DNA from: Mucilaginibacter sp. PPCGB 2223
GTDB taxonomy: Bacteria > Bacteroidota > Bacteroidia > Sphingobacteriales > Sphingobacteriaceae
DNA: 64,000 nt
Reading direction: 5' to 3'
Assembly: GCF_001705515.1 (NCBI RefSeq)
Contig: NZ_MDJS01000001.1
Span: forward strand, 2,356,001 to 2,420,000
The translations under genes and the position numbers were made by a program. Shown in pieces: positions 9,001 through 18,147 of the stretch (position 1 is the stretch's first letter; each line of letters opens with the position of its first letter). The notes under the pieces are model-generated. The model was given only the letters and a program-made list of their open reading frames with translations. It was not told the origin of the DNA and searched no databases.

Positions 9001-9873
9001 TTAAAACTTATACGCATAACCTAACGAAAGTGTGTTACCAATACCGGTATTTTTTCCGAAAAGAAAACGCGTGCCGCTAAAAAAGAAACTCTTGTTGCGC
9101 GAAATATTATGCGCAACAGTAACGGTAAGCTCGCTATAGGTAAAATCTTTGGCCGGTACGGGGCTTGTCGGGTCGAACGCTTTCGACGGGCTGTATGATG
9201 ATGCAGTAGTTTCGGTAAGCGATACCTGGTTCTTTTTGGATATGGTAAAACCCAAGGTGCCGCTAAAGCTCAACTGCAGCGGCGCCAGCGAGCCAAAGTA
9301 CTGGCTTGCACCCACCGTGCCCGAGAACGAGAAGTCCTTCTCGCCGATCTTAAAATCGCCCGAAGCCAGGAACTGCACATTGGCTCCTACATCGCCGTAA
9401 CCGTGGTTTAGCGAATCGGTATTATGGTAAACCGGGAACAAAAAGTTAGTTTGCACCGAAAAATAAGTACGGTAAGCAATATTGGCAATATAATACGACA
9501 TGCCTACCGAAGCATCGCCAAGCGAGCCCACTGTTGTTGAATTGACCGTATTTTTAAAGAAATTTACCGTATAAGGTAAAGACACCATCAACGACACCCG
9601 GCGCGAAAAACCGTACTCGGCGCTTAACGAAAGCGAGAAAGTAGAATATTTGCCATTATTATCGTACGATTTGGTTTGCCCATTCTCATCCCAATACTGA
9701 TCATTAAAAAAATACGAAGAGGTAGCGATGACGAACAAACGGTGCTTACCAACCGGGCGGCCGCCTGCCCGTGCCTGCATCGCACCAAAAAACAACACTA
9801 TCGATAAAAACGCCGATAGCAAAACCGGTGTTTTAAATAATTGCTTTAGTAAAGTAGCCCGACTACGATTCAT
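9001..9873 (-). CDS. Outer-membrane beta-barrel protein (transporter-like)
   Basis: A 290-residue protein with signal peptide (cleavage after MQARA) and a mature part made of alternating amphipathic strands rich in Tyr, Ser and Gly (YSTFSLSLSAEYGFSRRVSL, VSLMVSLPYTVNFFK), ending in Phe (LGYAYKF), the usual barrel C-terminus. It resembles phenol-degradation MetA-type outer-membrane transporters in general outline; I cannot assign a substrate. It lies between two esterase genes, 74 bp after the triple esterase and 27 bp before the single one, which suggests that it moves a substrate or product of these enzymes across the outer membrane. Confidence 0.7.
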   Translation of the reverse strand: MNRSRATLLKQLFKTPVLLSAFLSIVLFFGAMQARAGGRPVGKHRLFVIATSSYFFNDQYWDENGQTKSYDNNGKYSTFSLSLSAEYGFSRRVSLMVSLPYTVNFFKNTVNSTTVGSLGDASVGMSYYIANIAYRTYFSVQTNFLFPVYHNTDSLNHGYGDVGANVQFLASGDFKIGEKDFSFSGTVGASQYFGSLAPLQLSFSGTLGFTISKKNQVSLTETTASSYSPSKAFDPTSPVPAKDFTYSELTVTVAHNISRNKSFFFSGTRFLFGKNTGIGNTLSLGYAYKF

Positions 9874-9947
9874 TCTTTTTTATAAAAATAATAGTTTAAA
9901 CATAAAAGGTGCTTAAAGATGCACATTAAATTCAATTTAAACTGTCT

Positions 9948-12900
9948 TTACAGGCCCAAATTATCCGTCATCCACTTCATCTTGTACGCAAACAACTCGG
10001 GCGAAACTTCGTGTGTTAAATTAGGATAGATGAACAATTGTTTTGGCGTTTTGATGTTATTATACATGATCAGCGAATTGGTCGGGGGCACCAGCGGATC
10101 GAGCAAACCTATACCCAAAACAACTTTACATTTGATATTACTCACCAGGTTTTTTAGATTGAAATACTCGAAGTTATCCATCAATGTTTCAAACTTAACG
10201 CCTTTGGCATCGGCATAATCATGAAACACGGTAATCGGCCATCTGTTTGTGTAGTACGGAACTTTGAGGTCGATATAACCCGGGTTCTCGGCCTCGCAAA
10301 TAGATACCCGCGGATCGACACTGGCTAAACAAAGTGTTAAATAACCACCCTGGCTACCCCCCGTAACAAATATCGACGATACATCAAACAGCTCCTGGTG
10401 GGCATAAATAAAGTCCATCAGGCGCACGCCGTCCATTATCGCGCCGCGGTAAATGTATTTATCCTTGTCTTCCAGGCTGTAAGAGATATAATCTTCCCTG
10501 TCGGGATGGATCACGTCGCGGCTATTACCATGTCCGCGCACATTAAGCGCAATCGATGCAAACTGCGATCCGCCGTGTATAGGCACCATAGCGTTACCAT
10601 ACCCCGGCATTGAAACATATACCGGGAACTTCTCTTTTGCATGGCGATCTTTAGGCAGGGTTAACCATGCTCTGACGGTAAGGTTACCCAACGATTGCAT
10701 TTCGATGAGGTACACCTGCTCACCTTCTTTTTCTTCTTCCTTATGCTCGGTCATCCTGAAGTTTGGCGGAACGGCGGCCAGCTCCTTTTTGGTGCGCGCC
10801 CAAAAATCGTCAAAATCGGCAGGTTTGCCGTAGGTTGAACGGATGGCTTCGATATTGACACCAAAAACCCTTTTCACCGTATCGTCATAATCATCTGAGT
10901 TAATAGCGAAGTTGATTTTATAGAAACCGGTTTTTTGCGGCGGTATCTCTACGTGCATTTTTTTTGTCTCGCGCGAGTCGAGGTTTACTTTAACCGAATC
11001 CTTATAAACAAATTTATCCTCGTTCGTGTAAACGTAATAGCTTAATATGCCTTCCTGTTTTTTAAAGTAATTGTTCTTTACGTCGACATTGTACGTAATG
11101 CTGCTGTTCAGTTTATATATGGCTTCTTTATTGGTAGGATGTTCGATGACGGCGATCGAATTGCTGCCCGTTGCTTCTTCCTTGGCTTTTTGCGCTTCGG
11201 CATCCTTATTCCACTGCTTCCATTTTTCGTATATTTTCAGGTTATCGTATACCCATTTGCCTACGTAGTTGCCCACTTCCGGACCGATATCATGCGCCAG
11301 GTTAGGGAACACAAACAGCTTTTTATTGGCCGGAATGTTGTTGAACATGGATAGCTCGGCGGTTGGCGGCGCCATATTATCCAGCAAGCCAATGCCCACC
11401 ACGGTTTTAACTTTGATGTTATCGCTAAAGTTCTTCAGGTCGAAATAATCGAGTGTATTCAACACCTGGTCGAGCTTCAACCCGGCCTTTTTGTTATACA
11501 GCAATATCTCGCCCATCGGGAAACTATTGGCGCTGGTTACCGCCAGGCTCCTGAAATCGGCGAACACCGGGTTATTGGCGCTGGCAATGTTTACGCGTTT
11601 ATCGATAGCGGCCAGCGCCATCGAGAGGTAGCCACCCATACTTGCACCGGCAGCATAAATAGCGGTCGAATCAAGCTCGGGGCGACTGGATACAAAATCA
11701 ACCAAACGCACACAATCCATCAGCACACCGCGCAAAATGTATTTATTCTTATCTTCTATACCTGTAGTGATGTATTCTTCACGATCGGGTTTGAGCACAT
11801 CGTCGCTCAGGGTTTGCCCGCGTACGCTGAGGCTGAGCAAAGCCATGGCGGGCGTGCCCTGCATCGGTACGGCCTGAGCCGCGTAACCCGGCAGGTATAA
11901 GCTTACCGGCAGGCGCTGGCCCGGTCTCAAATCTTTAGGCAGGCTCATATACCCTCTGATGGTCATATTACCCAACGATTGCATCTCGATCAGGTAAACC
12001 TTATCCAGGTCGCTGTGCTCCAGGTCGGGTTTTTCGGTCACTTTAAAATTTGGCTTTACCTGTGCGAGCTCGCGTTTGGCTTCGGTCCAGAACGCGTCAA
12101 AATCGGCAGGCTTGTGCTTTTCGGTATGTATCTTATTGGTATCCACACCAAACACGCGGCGCACAGTATCGTCATAATCGCCGGTGTTGATCGCAAAATT
12201 AACCTTGTAAAAACCGGCCGGCTGTGCTGGGATATCGAAGGTTACCGTCTTTTCCGATTTTGCCGGGATGCTTACCGCAACAGAATTCTGCGCTACCAGC
12301 TTACCTTCGGGCGTGCTTACGATATACGACAGCTTACCGTTTTGTGCCGACTTGAAATTACTCTTCAAAGTCATGTTATAGGTAATGGCTTCGTTACCGG
12401 TAAAAATGGCATCCTTATTAGCCGGATGTTCCTTCACGTCGATCACCTCGGCATTGGGGTCGGGCGGTGGCGGTGGCAGCACTTTGACAGCTTCGGGCGG
12501 TTTGTTATAAGCAAACCATTTGTTATAGATCTGTAGTTTGGTAAATACCCACGAACCTACCCAGCGGCCCATCGAGGGGCCGACATCGTGCGCGATATTG
12601 GGGAAGATGAAGATCTTTTTGGGCGCAGTAATATTATTATACATTGCCATTTCGGCCGTTGGCGGGATAAAATTATCCAGCAAACCAATACCTACTATGG
12701 TTGGGCATTTAATGCCGGTTACAAAATTCTTCAGGTCGAAATAATCCCAGGTGTTCAGAAAATCAGGATAGTTAAGCCCTTTGTGCTTTGCATAATCCTT
12801 CATGGTATTGATCGGAAAAACGTCCCAGGTTTTATCGATAAAGCGCAGGTCAGGGTAACCGGGGTTATCGGCCGAGATGAGCGTTAAGCGATCATCCAGC

Positions 12901-13862
12901 CCGGCCAGCGCCAGTGCCAGGTAAGCGCCCATACTACCGCCTGATGCGTAAATGGCTTTGGTATCGAACAACTCCGGTTTGCTGAACAAAAAGTCGATCA
13001 CGCGCACGCAGTCCATCATCACACCGCGGAATATATAGGTATTTTTGTTTTCGATACCGTAAGTGATAAATTCATCTCGGGCGGGGTGTATCACATCGCG
13101 GCTGTTGCCCAAACCGCGCACGTTTAAGCCGATATAGGCCAGGCCCGGGAATATCCCCCTGAAGGGACGCATTTCGCCGCCGTAGCCGGGCAAGCCTACC
13201 GTTACCGGGAATTTCTGGCCGGGTTTTCTGTCCTTAGGTAAAGTGAGCCATGCCCTTACGGTGATGTTACCCAGCGATTTCATCTCCACCAGGTACACCT
13301 GGTCGTTACCGCCGCCCATTTCGGGATGTTCGGTCATCTTGAATTCGGGCGGTACTTTGGCCAACTCGGCTTTGGTATTTTTCCAGAACTGGTCAAAATC
13401 AGCAGGTTTTTTCCATTCGCTGCGGATATTGGTGGTATCTACACCAAACACACGGCGCACGGTATCGTCGTCGTCGGTAACGTTGAGCGTAAAATTCACT
13501 TTATAGAAACCCGCTTTTTGGCCCGGCATCGCAATGCGCACCTGGGTAAAGCCTTGCGAAGGTATAGTTACCGGGTACGACCGTTTAGCGATGAGGCTAT
13601 TTTTCAGATCCATGATGTGGTAAGTAATCTTACCTTCCTGCGGTTCCTTATAGGTGCTTTTCAGATCGATACTGTACCGAACACTGTCGCCCGGTTTAAA
13701 TATCGATACACTGTCGGCCGCATGTTCCGTGATCACGATCTCTTCCTTCGCGGCGGCAGCCACAGGTGCTTTTGGCTTAGGCTTTGGCCTTTGCGCAAAC
13801 GCTGTAATGCCAGGTACTGATAGCAAGAGGGTCAATATCAGGTATATCTTTCTCACATTCAT
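9948..13862 (-). CDS. Triple tandem CE7-type esterase, secreted, 1304 residues
   Basis: Signal peptide (residues 1-24), a Pro/Lys/Ala linker, then three repeats of the same unit: an Ig-like domain (about 41-145, 472-575, 902-1005) ending in DDTV(R/K)RVFGV, and an alpha/beta hydrolase. Predicted catalytic residues are Ser310/Asp396/His425, Ser741/Asp828/His857 and Ser1170/Asp1255/His1284. The nucleophile motifs differ: GGSMGA, GASMGG and GGSQGG; the His motifs are AHD, AHD and THE; the Arg motifs RGLG, RGQT and RGHG. All three sets look complete, so each may be active, perhaps on different acyl esters. A polyproline linker (about 463-468) separates units 1 and 2. CE7 enzymes normally carry one catalytic domain of about 320 residues, so this length is exceptional. 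It is the fifth gene in the run, 14 bp after an acyltransferase. Confidence 0.85.
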   Translation of the reverse strand: MNVRKIYLILTLLLSVPGITAFAQRPKPKPKAPVAAAAKEEIVITEHAADSVSIFKPGDSVRYSIDLKSTYKEPQEGKITYHIMDLKNSLIAKRSYPVTIPSQGFTQVRIAMPGQKAGFYKVNFTLNVTDDDDTVRRVFGVDTTNIRSEWKKPADFDQFWKNTKAELAKVPPEFKMTEHPEMGGGNDQVYLVEMKSLGNITVRAWLTLPKDRKPGQKFPVTVGLPGYGGEMRPFRGIFPGLAYIGLNVRGLGNSRDVIHPARDEFITYGIENKNTYIFRGVMMDCVRVIDFLFSKPELFDTKAIYASGGSMGAYLALALAGLDDRLTLISADNPGYPDLRFIDKTWDVFPINTMKDYAKHKGLNYPDFLNTWDYFDLKNFVTGIKCPTIVGIGLLDNFIPPTAEMAMYNNITAPKKIFIFPNIAHDVGPSMGRWVGSWVFTKLQIYNKWFAYNKPPEAVKVLPPPPPDPNAEVIDVKEHPANKDAIFTGNEAITYNMTLKSNFKSAQNGKLSYIVSTPEGKLVAQNSVAVSIPAKSEKTVTFDIPAQPAGFYKVNFAINTGDYDDTVRRVFGVDTNKIHTEKHKPADFDAFWTEAKRELAQVKPNFKVTEKPDLEHSDLDKVYLIEMQSLGNMTIRGYMSLPKDLRPGQRLPVSLYLPGYAAQAVPMQGTPAMALLSLSVRGQTLSDDVLKPDREEYITTGIEDKNKYILRGVLMDCVRLVDFVSSRPELDSTAIYAAGASMGGYLSMALAAIDKRVNIASANNPVFADFRSLAVTSANSFPMGEILLYNKKAGLKLDQVLNTLDYFDLKNFSDNIKVKTVVGIGLLDNMAPPTAELSMFNNIPANKKLFVFPNLAHDIGPEVGNYVGKWVYDNLKIYEKWKQWNKDAEAQKAKEEATGSNSIAVIEHPTNKEAIYKLNSSITYNVDVKNNYFKKQEGILSYYVYTNEDKFVYKDSVKVNLDSRETKKMHVEIPPQKTGFYKINFAINSDDYDDTVKRVFGVNIEAIRSTYGKPADFDDFWARTKKELAAVPPNFRMTEHKEEEKEGEQVYLIEMQSLGNLTVRAWLTLPKDRHAKEKFPVYVSMPGYGNAMVPIHGGSQFASIALNVRGHGNSRDVIHPDREDYISYSLEDKDKYIYRGAIMDGVRLMDFIYAHQELFDVSSIFVTGGSQGGYLTLCLASVDPRVSICEAENPGYIDLKVPYYTNRWPITVFHDYADAKGVKFETLMDNFEYFNLKNLVSNIKCKVVLGIGLLDPLVPPTNSLIMYNNIKTPKQLFIYPNLTHEVSPELFAYKMKWMTDNLGL

Positions 13863-13876
13863 TTTTTAATCCATTT

Positions 13877-15133
13877 TTACTCCAGCACTTTTTCTTTCTC
13901 CACAACAGGCAAAGCCTGCTCGTTAACGGTCGACGGTAACGGCCTGTTGATCTTCAAAAACAGGTAATTGCGTATTTTTTTATTGAGCGGCTCTTCCATA
14001 AACTTATATAAAAACACAGATATGCCATACAAGCCAAAAAACACGTAAAATATGTTTAACTGGTCGTATTCAAACGGCGAATGCCAGTCGAGCCCGTGCT
14101 TATCGTAAAATGCAAAAGTCCAATCGTTCAGCCAGTTAATACCTTCGTGTAAAAAGTTATTGAGGAAACCCAAATGGATAAGATAAAAAAGGAACGAAGC
14201 GTTGCTTAACAACTGTACAAATTTTGAAGATAAAATGCGCTGTAACGTTGTTTTTTCTTTGATCAGACCGAAGAAAAACATGATAATGGCCGGCGATAAC
14301 AGCACGGTATCCAGTATCATACCGGTAGGGGTTTTGATGCCGAACTGCTCATCCTTTCCTAACGGTATCAGGGTAAAAAAGTATACGCAAACAAACATCA
14401 GGATAAAACCGATATAGGTGAACTTTTTGCTGCCGGGTTTAATATTGATCTTTTGATAGTTCAACGCCAGCAGCATGCCCATGTATATCTCGAAACACCT
14501 GCCGAAGAAGGTGTAGTACAGCATAAAAGTAAAGTTACTGAAGAAGCCGTACCAGCTAAAATTACGGCAGATCAATACGATTAAAAAGCCCAGCGGCAGG
14601 AAAACCAATGTTTGCTGGAAAGCGAATTTCTTTTCCTTCACCAGCCAGAAAACAAAAGGTGTGATGAGATAGAACACCACATCCACAGTGATGGACCAGC
14701 CCTGGCCTACGCCGGTAAATTTCAGGTCGTCGAAAAAACCACGTAAGAAGGTATAATTTAAAAACATAGTGAACCAGGGGTGGTTCGGATCGCCGATTAA
14801 AGCCTGGCCGCGGTTAAAATAGTAATAAATAAATGCCGCAGTAGTAAACAAAAAATACATGGGGTACAGGCGCGCAGCGCGGCTGATCAAATATTTTTTC
14901 GTCCACTGTTTGGTAAACTCAAAATTATCGTAGTAACGCAGGGTGATCAAAAAGCCGGTCAGCACAAAAAACATAGGCAGGCCGATGCTCAGTTCGTTAA
15001 AATAACGCTGAAAGCCGGGGCCCAGGCTCGCCGTCATGATATAACCGGCATGGGTAGTAAAAACCATAATGGCGGCCAGGGCGCGTACACCTGTTAACGC
15101 GGGGAAAAACTTGGGCTTTGTTTTTTCAGACAT
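13877..15133 (-). CDS. OafA/YrhL-type membrane acyltransferase (acyltransferase 3), copy B
   Basis: A 418-residue polytopic protein with about ten membrane segments. The start MSEKTKPKFFPALTGVRALAA and the following VFTTHAG place the catalytic His at about residue 27, and RAARLYPMYFL carries the conserved Arg. Acyltransferase 3 proteins move acetyl or longer acyl groups across the inner membrane onto sugars, lipids or peptides. It is a paralogue of copy A (16848-18068): both have the same N-terminus and a C-terminal segment EEPLN(K/H). It lies between the SDR reductase and the triple esterase, with 16 and 14 bp gaps. Confidence 0.85.
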   Translation of the reverse strand: MSEKTKPKFFPALTGVRALAAIMVFTTHAGYIMTASLGPGFQRYFNELSIGLPMFFVLTGFLITLRYYDNFEFTKQWTKKYLISRAARLYPMYFLFTTAAFIYYYFNRGQALIGDPNHPWFTMFLNYTFLRGFFDDLKFTGVGQGWSITVDVVFYLITPFVFWLVKEKKFAFQQTLVFLPLGFLIVLICRNFSWYGFFSNFTFMLYYTFFGRCFEIYMGMLLALNYQKINIKPGSKKFTYIGFILMFVCVYFFTLIPLGKDEQFGIKTPTGMILDTVLLSPAIIMFFFGLIKEKTTLQRILSSKFVQLLSNASFLFYLIHLGFLNNFLHEGINWLNDWTFAFYDKHGLDWHSPFEYDQLNIFYVFFGLYGISVFLYKFMEEPLNKKIRNYLFLKINRPLPSTVNEQALPVVEKEKVLE

Positions 15134-15149
15134 GATAATTCTTTTTTCC

Positions 15150-15845
15150 TTAGTTCAAATACAATCCACCATTAATATCTATACAGCTGCCATTGATGTA
15201 TTCTACCTCCATCAGCAGTTGTATGGTTTTAAAAATATCCTCCGGGTTACCCAATGCTTTATTGGGGATACGGGTTTTGATCTCTTCGAGCATTTTTTCG
15301 GGCACTTCGCGGATGATACCGATATTGAAATAGCCCAGATTAAGCGTATTACAGCTGATATGTTTGCTGGCATTCTCCTGTACAATGGTCTTCATCAGCC
15401 CCCACAGGCCGGCTTTGGTTGCGGCGTAAGCCGATGAGCCAACCACGCCTGTTTGCGCCACTACCGACGATACGAAAACGATTTTACCATACTCTTCCTT
15501 ACGCATAAAAGGCAGCAGCAGCTTGCATAAAAAGAAGGTCGATGTCAGGTTAACCTGTATCAGGTTCAGCCATTGCTCCTCCGGAAACTTATGAGTTACC
15601 GCGTTATGGTTAATACCCGCACAGTTAATGAATTTAATGTGATGCAACTCATCGGCCCTGCTGTTGATCACCGCTTCGATCTCGCTGAAGTTCGACAGGT
15701 CGACCTTCCACCACTCTACGTTAGGATGTTTCAGATCGGGCAGAGTGCTGTTGTACAGCGCGATGATCTTTTCGTCGGTTGTAGCCAGCAATCTTTCGAG
15801 TATATAATGGCCAATGCCTTTTGATGCTCCGGTGATTAAATACAT
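15150..15845 (-). CDS. SDR-family oxidoreductase (FabG-like)
   Basis: A 231-residue Rossmann protein: GASKGIGH (residues 6-13) for the cofactor, NCAG (74-77), and a Ser-Tyr-Lys triad in FVSSVVAQ (Ser126 or Ser127), Tyr140 and Lys144. The C-terminus YINGSCIDINGGLYL is typical of classical SDRs. It starts one base after the KAS III-like gene ends, so the pair is certainly co-transcribed. With a ketosynthase as partner, a 3-oxoacyl reductase role is the natural guess, but substrate cannot be read from sequence. Length is slightly short for FabG (about 245). Confidence 0.8.
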   Translation of the reverse strand: MYLITGASKGIGHYILERLLATTDEKIIALYNSTLPDLKHPNVEWWKVDLSNFSEIEAVINSRADELHHIKFINCAGINHNAVTHKFPEEQWLNLIQVNLTSTFFLCKLLLPFMRKEEYGKIVFVSSVVAQTGVVGSSAYAATKAGLWGLMKTIVQENASKHISCNTLNLGYFNIGIIREVPEKMLEEIKTRIPNKALGNPEDIFKTIQLLMEVEYINGSCIDINGGLYLN

Positions 15846-15846
15846 C

Positions 15847-16836
15847 TTATTTGGTGTGTTTTATGGATAAAATTGATGCGCCGTAAGTAAAGCCCGCGCC
15901 AACACCGGCAACGATGATCTTCATACCCGGTTTGATGCGCTCATCGGCGAAAGCTTCAGACAAAGCGATAGGTACCGAACCCGAATTGGTATTACCGATA
16001 TGCTCGATATTGATGATAAATTTTTCGATCGGTTGCCCCAGTTCTTCGGCCAGTTTCTCAAGCATACGCTTGTTGGCCTGGTGCGGAACAATGTAGTCGA
16101 TATCATCAAAAGTAACTTTATTTTTCTCCATCACCTCTGTGATTACCTCTTTAAACAGCGCCACACCACCGCTGAATATCCCGCGCGAGGTGAATTTCAT
16201 AAACTGATCGCAGCGCACCAGGGTATCGGGCGTAATGGGATTTTTGCTGCCGCCGTCGAGCGCGCTAACGCTCATCAGGTCGGTGCTGTTTAGCTTGCAG
16301 ATGGTATCGATGATCTCGTTATGTTCGTCATCCACATATTCCAGCAGCACAACACCCGCGCCATCGCCAAAAATAAGCGAGGTTTTTTTATCCATCGGGT
16401 CGATGATGCTGGTCATCTTATCGGCAGCGCACAGCAACACATTTTTATGCTGGCGCGAGTTGAGCACCGCGGTAGCTATCTGCAAACCGTATAAAAAACC
16501 ACTGCAGGCTGCCATGGCATCAAAGCCCCAGGCGTTTACCGTGCCTAATTTGTGATGCACAACAGCCGCTGTCGACGGGCAGAGGAAATCGGCCGTCATG
16601 GTCGCTACGATGATGCATTCTACATCGGCTGGCTTCATGCCCGCTTTTTCGAGGCAGATATTCGCTGCGTTAACAATCATATCCGAGGTAGCGCCATCGT
16701 GATAGATGCGCCTGGCCATGATGCCGGTTTTTTCGGCGATCCAATCGCTTTCAATGCCCAGCCGCTCAGCCAGCATATCGTTGGTCAGCTTGGTATCGGG
16801 CACAAAATGGCTCAAACTTTTGATGGCTATTCCCAT
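15847..16836 (-). CDS. 3-oxoacyl-ACP synthase III family (KAS III) condensing enzyme
   Basis: A 329-residue thiolase-fold protein with an intact Cys-His-Asn triad: Cys111 in AMAACSGFLYG, His252 in VPHQANKRM, Asn282 in GNTNSGSVP. Length matches FabH. KAS III joins an acyl-CoA starter to malonyl-ACP, or in some relatives transfers acyl groups. Its place beside an SDR and between two membrane acyltransferases suggests that it makes or moves a special acyl group rather than serving bulk fatty-acid synthesis. No acyl carrier protein gene is seen nearby. Whether this is the cell's main FabH cannot be told from this window. Confidence 0.85.
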   Translation of the reverse strand: MGIAIKSLSHFVPDTKLTNDMLAERLGIESDWIAEKTGIMARRIYHDGATSDMIVNAANICLEKAGMKPADVECIIVATMTADFLCPSTAAVVHHKLGTVNAWGFDAMAACSGFLYGLQIATAVLNSRQHKNVLLCAADKMTSIIDPMDKKTSLIFGDGAGVVLLEYVDDEHNEIIDTICKLNSTDLMSVSALDGGSKNPITPDTLVRCDQFMKFTSRGIFSGGVALFKEVITEVMEKNKVTFDDIDYIVPHQANKRMLEKLAEELGQPIEKFIINIEHIGNTNSGSVPIALSEAFADERIKPGMKIIVAGVGAGFTYGASILSIKHTK

Positions 16837-16847
16837 ATTCGTTTAAA

Positions 16848-18068
16848 TTAATTAAGTATTTCGGCAGGGCGGCTTTTGCTTTTAATCAGAAAATCCGACC
16901 GGCGTATATAGTGGTTCAAGGGTTCTTCAATATTTTTAAATAACAGTATCGATATTGCATTCAGCAGTATAAAAACAAGCACCAGGTTCACCTGGTCGCT
17001 CTGAAATGGCGATATCCAGTCAACACCCCATCTATCGTACAGGCCGAATATCCATTCGTTCAGGCTGTTCAACCCGCCGTGCAGCAAGTTGTACATAAAA
17101 CCCAGGTGTATCAGGTAAAATATATAACTGCTTTTGCCCAGCAACTCGACAAACGGATTGGCCAATACTTTTTTCAGCACACTGGTTTCGGTAAGCAAAC
17201 CGTAAAAGAACAAGGTGATGGCCGCAGCCAGCAGGTAATTATTGGTGATAATACCCAGCGGATTTTGCTGCCCGAAAGTATCGCCGGGCAGAACCGGGGT
17301 TACCGACATGAGCCAGATACAAAAGAATATCAAAAAAAAACCGATATAGGTAAACGGTACCCGATTGGCCCTGTTAAAACCATTCTTTTTAACAAACAAT
17401 GCCAGCATAATACCGGCAAAGAACTCAAAACAACGCCCCAGGAAGGTATTCAGCATCATAAAAGTAAAGTTGCCGAAGAAGCCATACCAGTTCACATTCC
17501 GGAAGATCAGTACCAAAATAAAGCCAAAGCCGGTGATCAAAACGGGTTGCAGGTAGAACCTGCCCCATTTTTTGGCGGCGAAGAACATCAAAGGCGCTGA
17601 GAAGTAAAAGCACTCTTCAACCGTAAGCGACCAGCCCTGGGCTATCCCACTAAATTTATAATCGTTAAAAAAGCCACGTACAAAGCTGATATTCATTAAA
17701 AAGATGCCTACCGGGTGCTCAGAGCCGCCGTTAACTTCCTGATCGTGGGTAAAATAGGCTACTACAAAGGCGCATATGGTGAGCAGGAAATACATCGGGT
17801 AAATGCGCGCCACGCGGTTTTTGAGATATTGCTTGAACCAGTCTTTATCTAAAGAAAAATTATCAAAATATCTGAAAGCGATCAAAAACCCCGATAAAAC
17901 AAAGAAAATTGTAACCCCGATGTGGAACTCGCGGAAAAAACGTTGCACACTTTGAGGAATACTTTCCCCAAACACATAATAAAAATGTGAAACAAATACC
18001 AGGTAGGCAGCCAATGCCCGTACGCCTGTTAGCGCTGGTATATAATTCGGCAGCGTTTTTTTTGACAA
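16848..18068 (-). CDS. OafA/YrhL-type membrane acyltransferase, copy A, TTG start
   Basis: A 406-residue polytopic acyltransferase 3 protein, first in the seven-gene run. Its start MSKKTLPNYIPALTGVRALAA lines up residue for residue with copy B (MSEKTKPKFFPALTGVRALAA). In this gene the aligned start codon is TTG (18066-18068); a TAG stop lies two codons upstream and there is no ATG before the first membrane segment, so TTG is the start. The catalytic His is in VFVSHFYYVFG and the conserved Arg in NRVARIYPMYFL. The 201 bp upstream carry palindromic repeats but no promoter that I can recognise. Confidence 0.85.
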   Translation of the reverse strand: MSKKTLPNYIPALTGVRALAAYLVFVSHFYYVFGESIPQSVQRFFREFHIGVTIFFVLSGFLIAFRYFDNFSLDKDWFKQYLKNRVARIYPMYFLLTICAFVVAYFTHDQEVNGGSEHPVGIFLMNISFVRGFFNDYKFSGIAQGWSLTVEECFYFSAPLMFFAAKKWGRFYLQPVLITGFGFILVLIFRNVNWYGFFGNFTFMMLNTFLGRCFEFFAGIMLALFVKKNGFNRANRVPFTYIGFFLIFFCIWLMSVTPVLPGDTFGQQNPLGIITNNYLLAAAITLFFYGLLTETSVLKKVLANPFVELLGKSSYIFYLIHLGFMYNLLHGGLNSLNEWIFGLYDRWGVDWISPFQSDQVNLVLVFILLNAISILLFKNIEEPLNHYIRRSDFLIKSKSRPAEILN

Positions 18069-18147
18069 AACCTATAATTTTTCGGGTACGATGATCAATT
18101 ATTTCAGGCATACAGTTGCAAAGCCGATACCAAAAGGGTTTTTAATT

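Noticed and set aside
11979..12536. 185-codon open frame antisense to the triple esterase
   Set aside because: It mirrors the esterase codons; similar shadow frames recur at the equivalent place in the other two units (for example 13326-13820), as expected from the repeat.
16000..16293. Several antisense frames across KAS III
   Set aside because: KAS III has a full catalytic triad and correct length; the opposite frames have no recognisable features.
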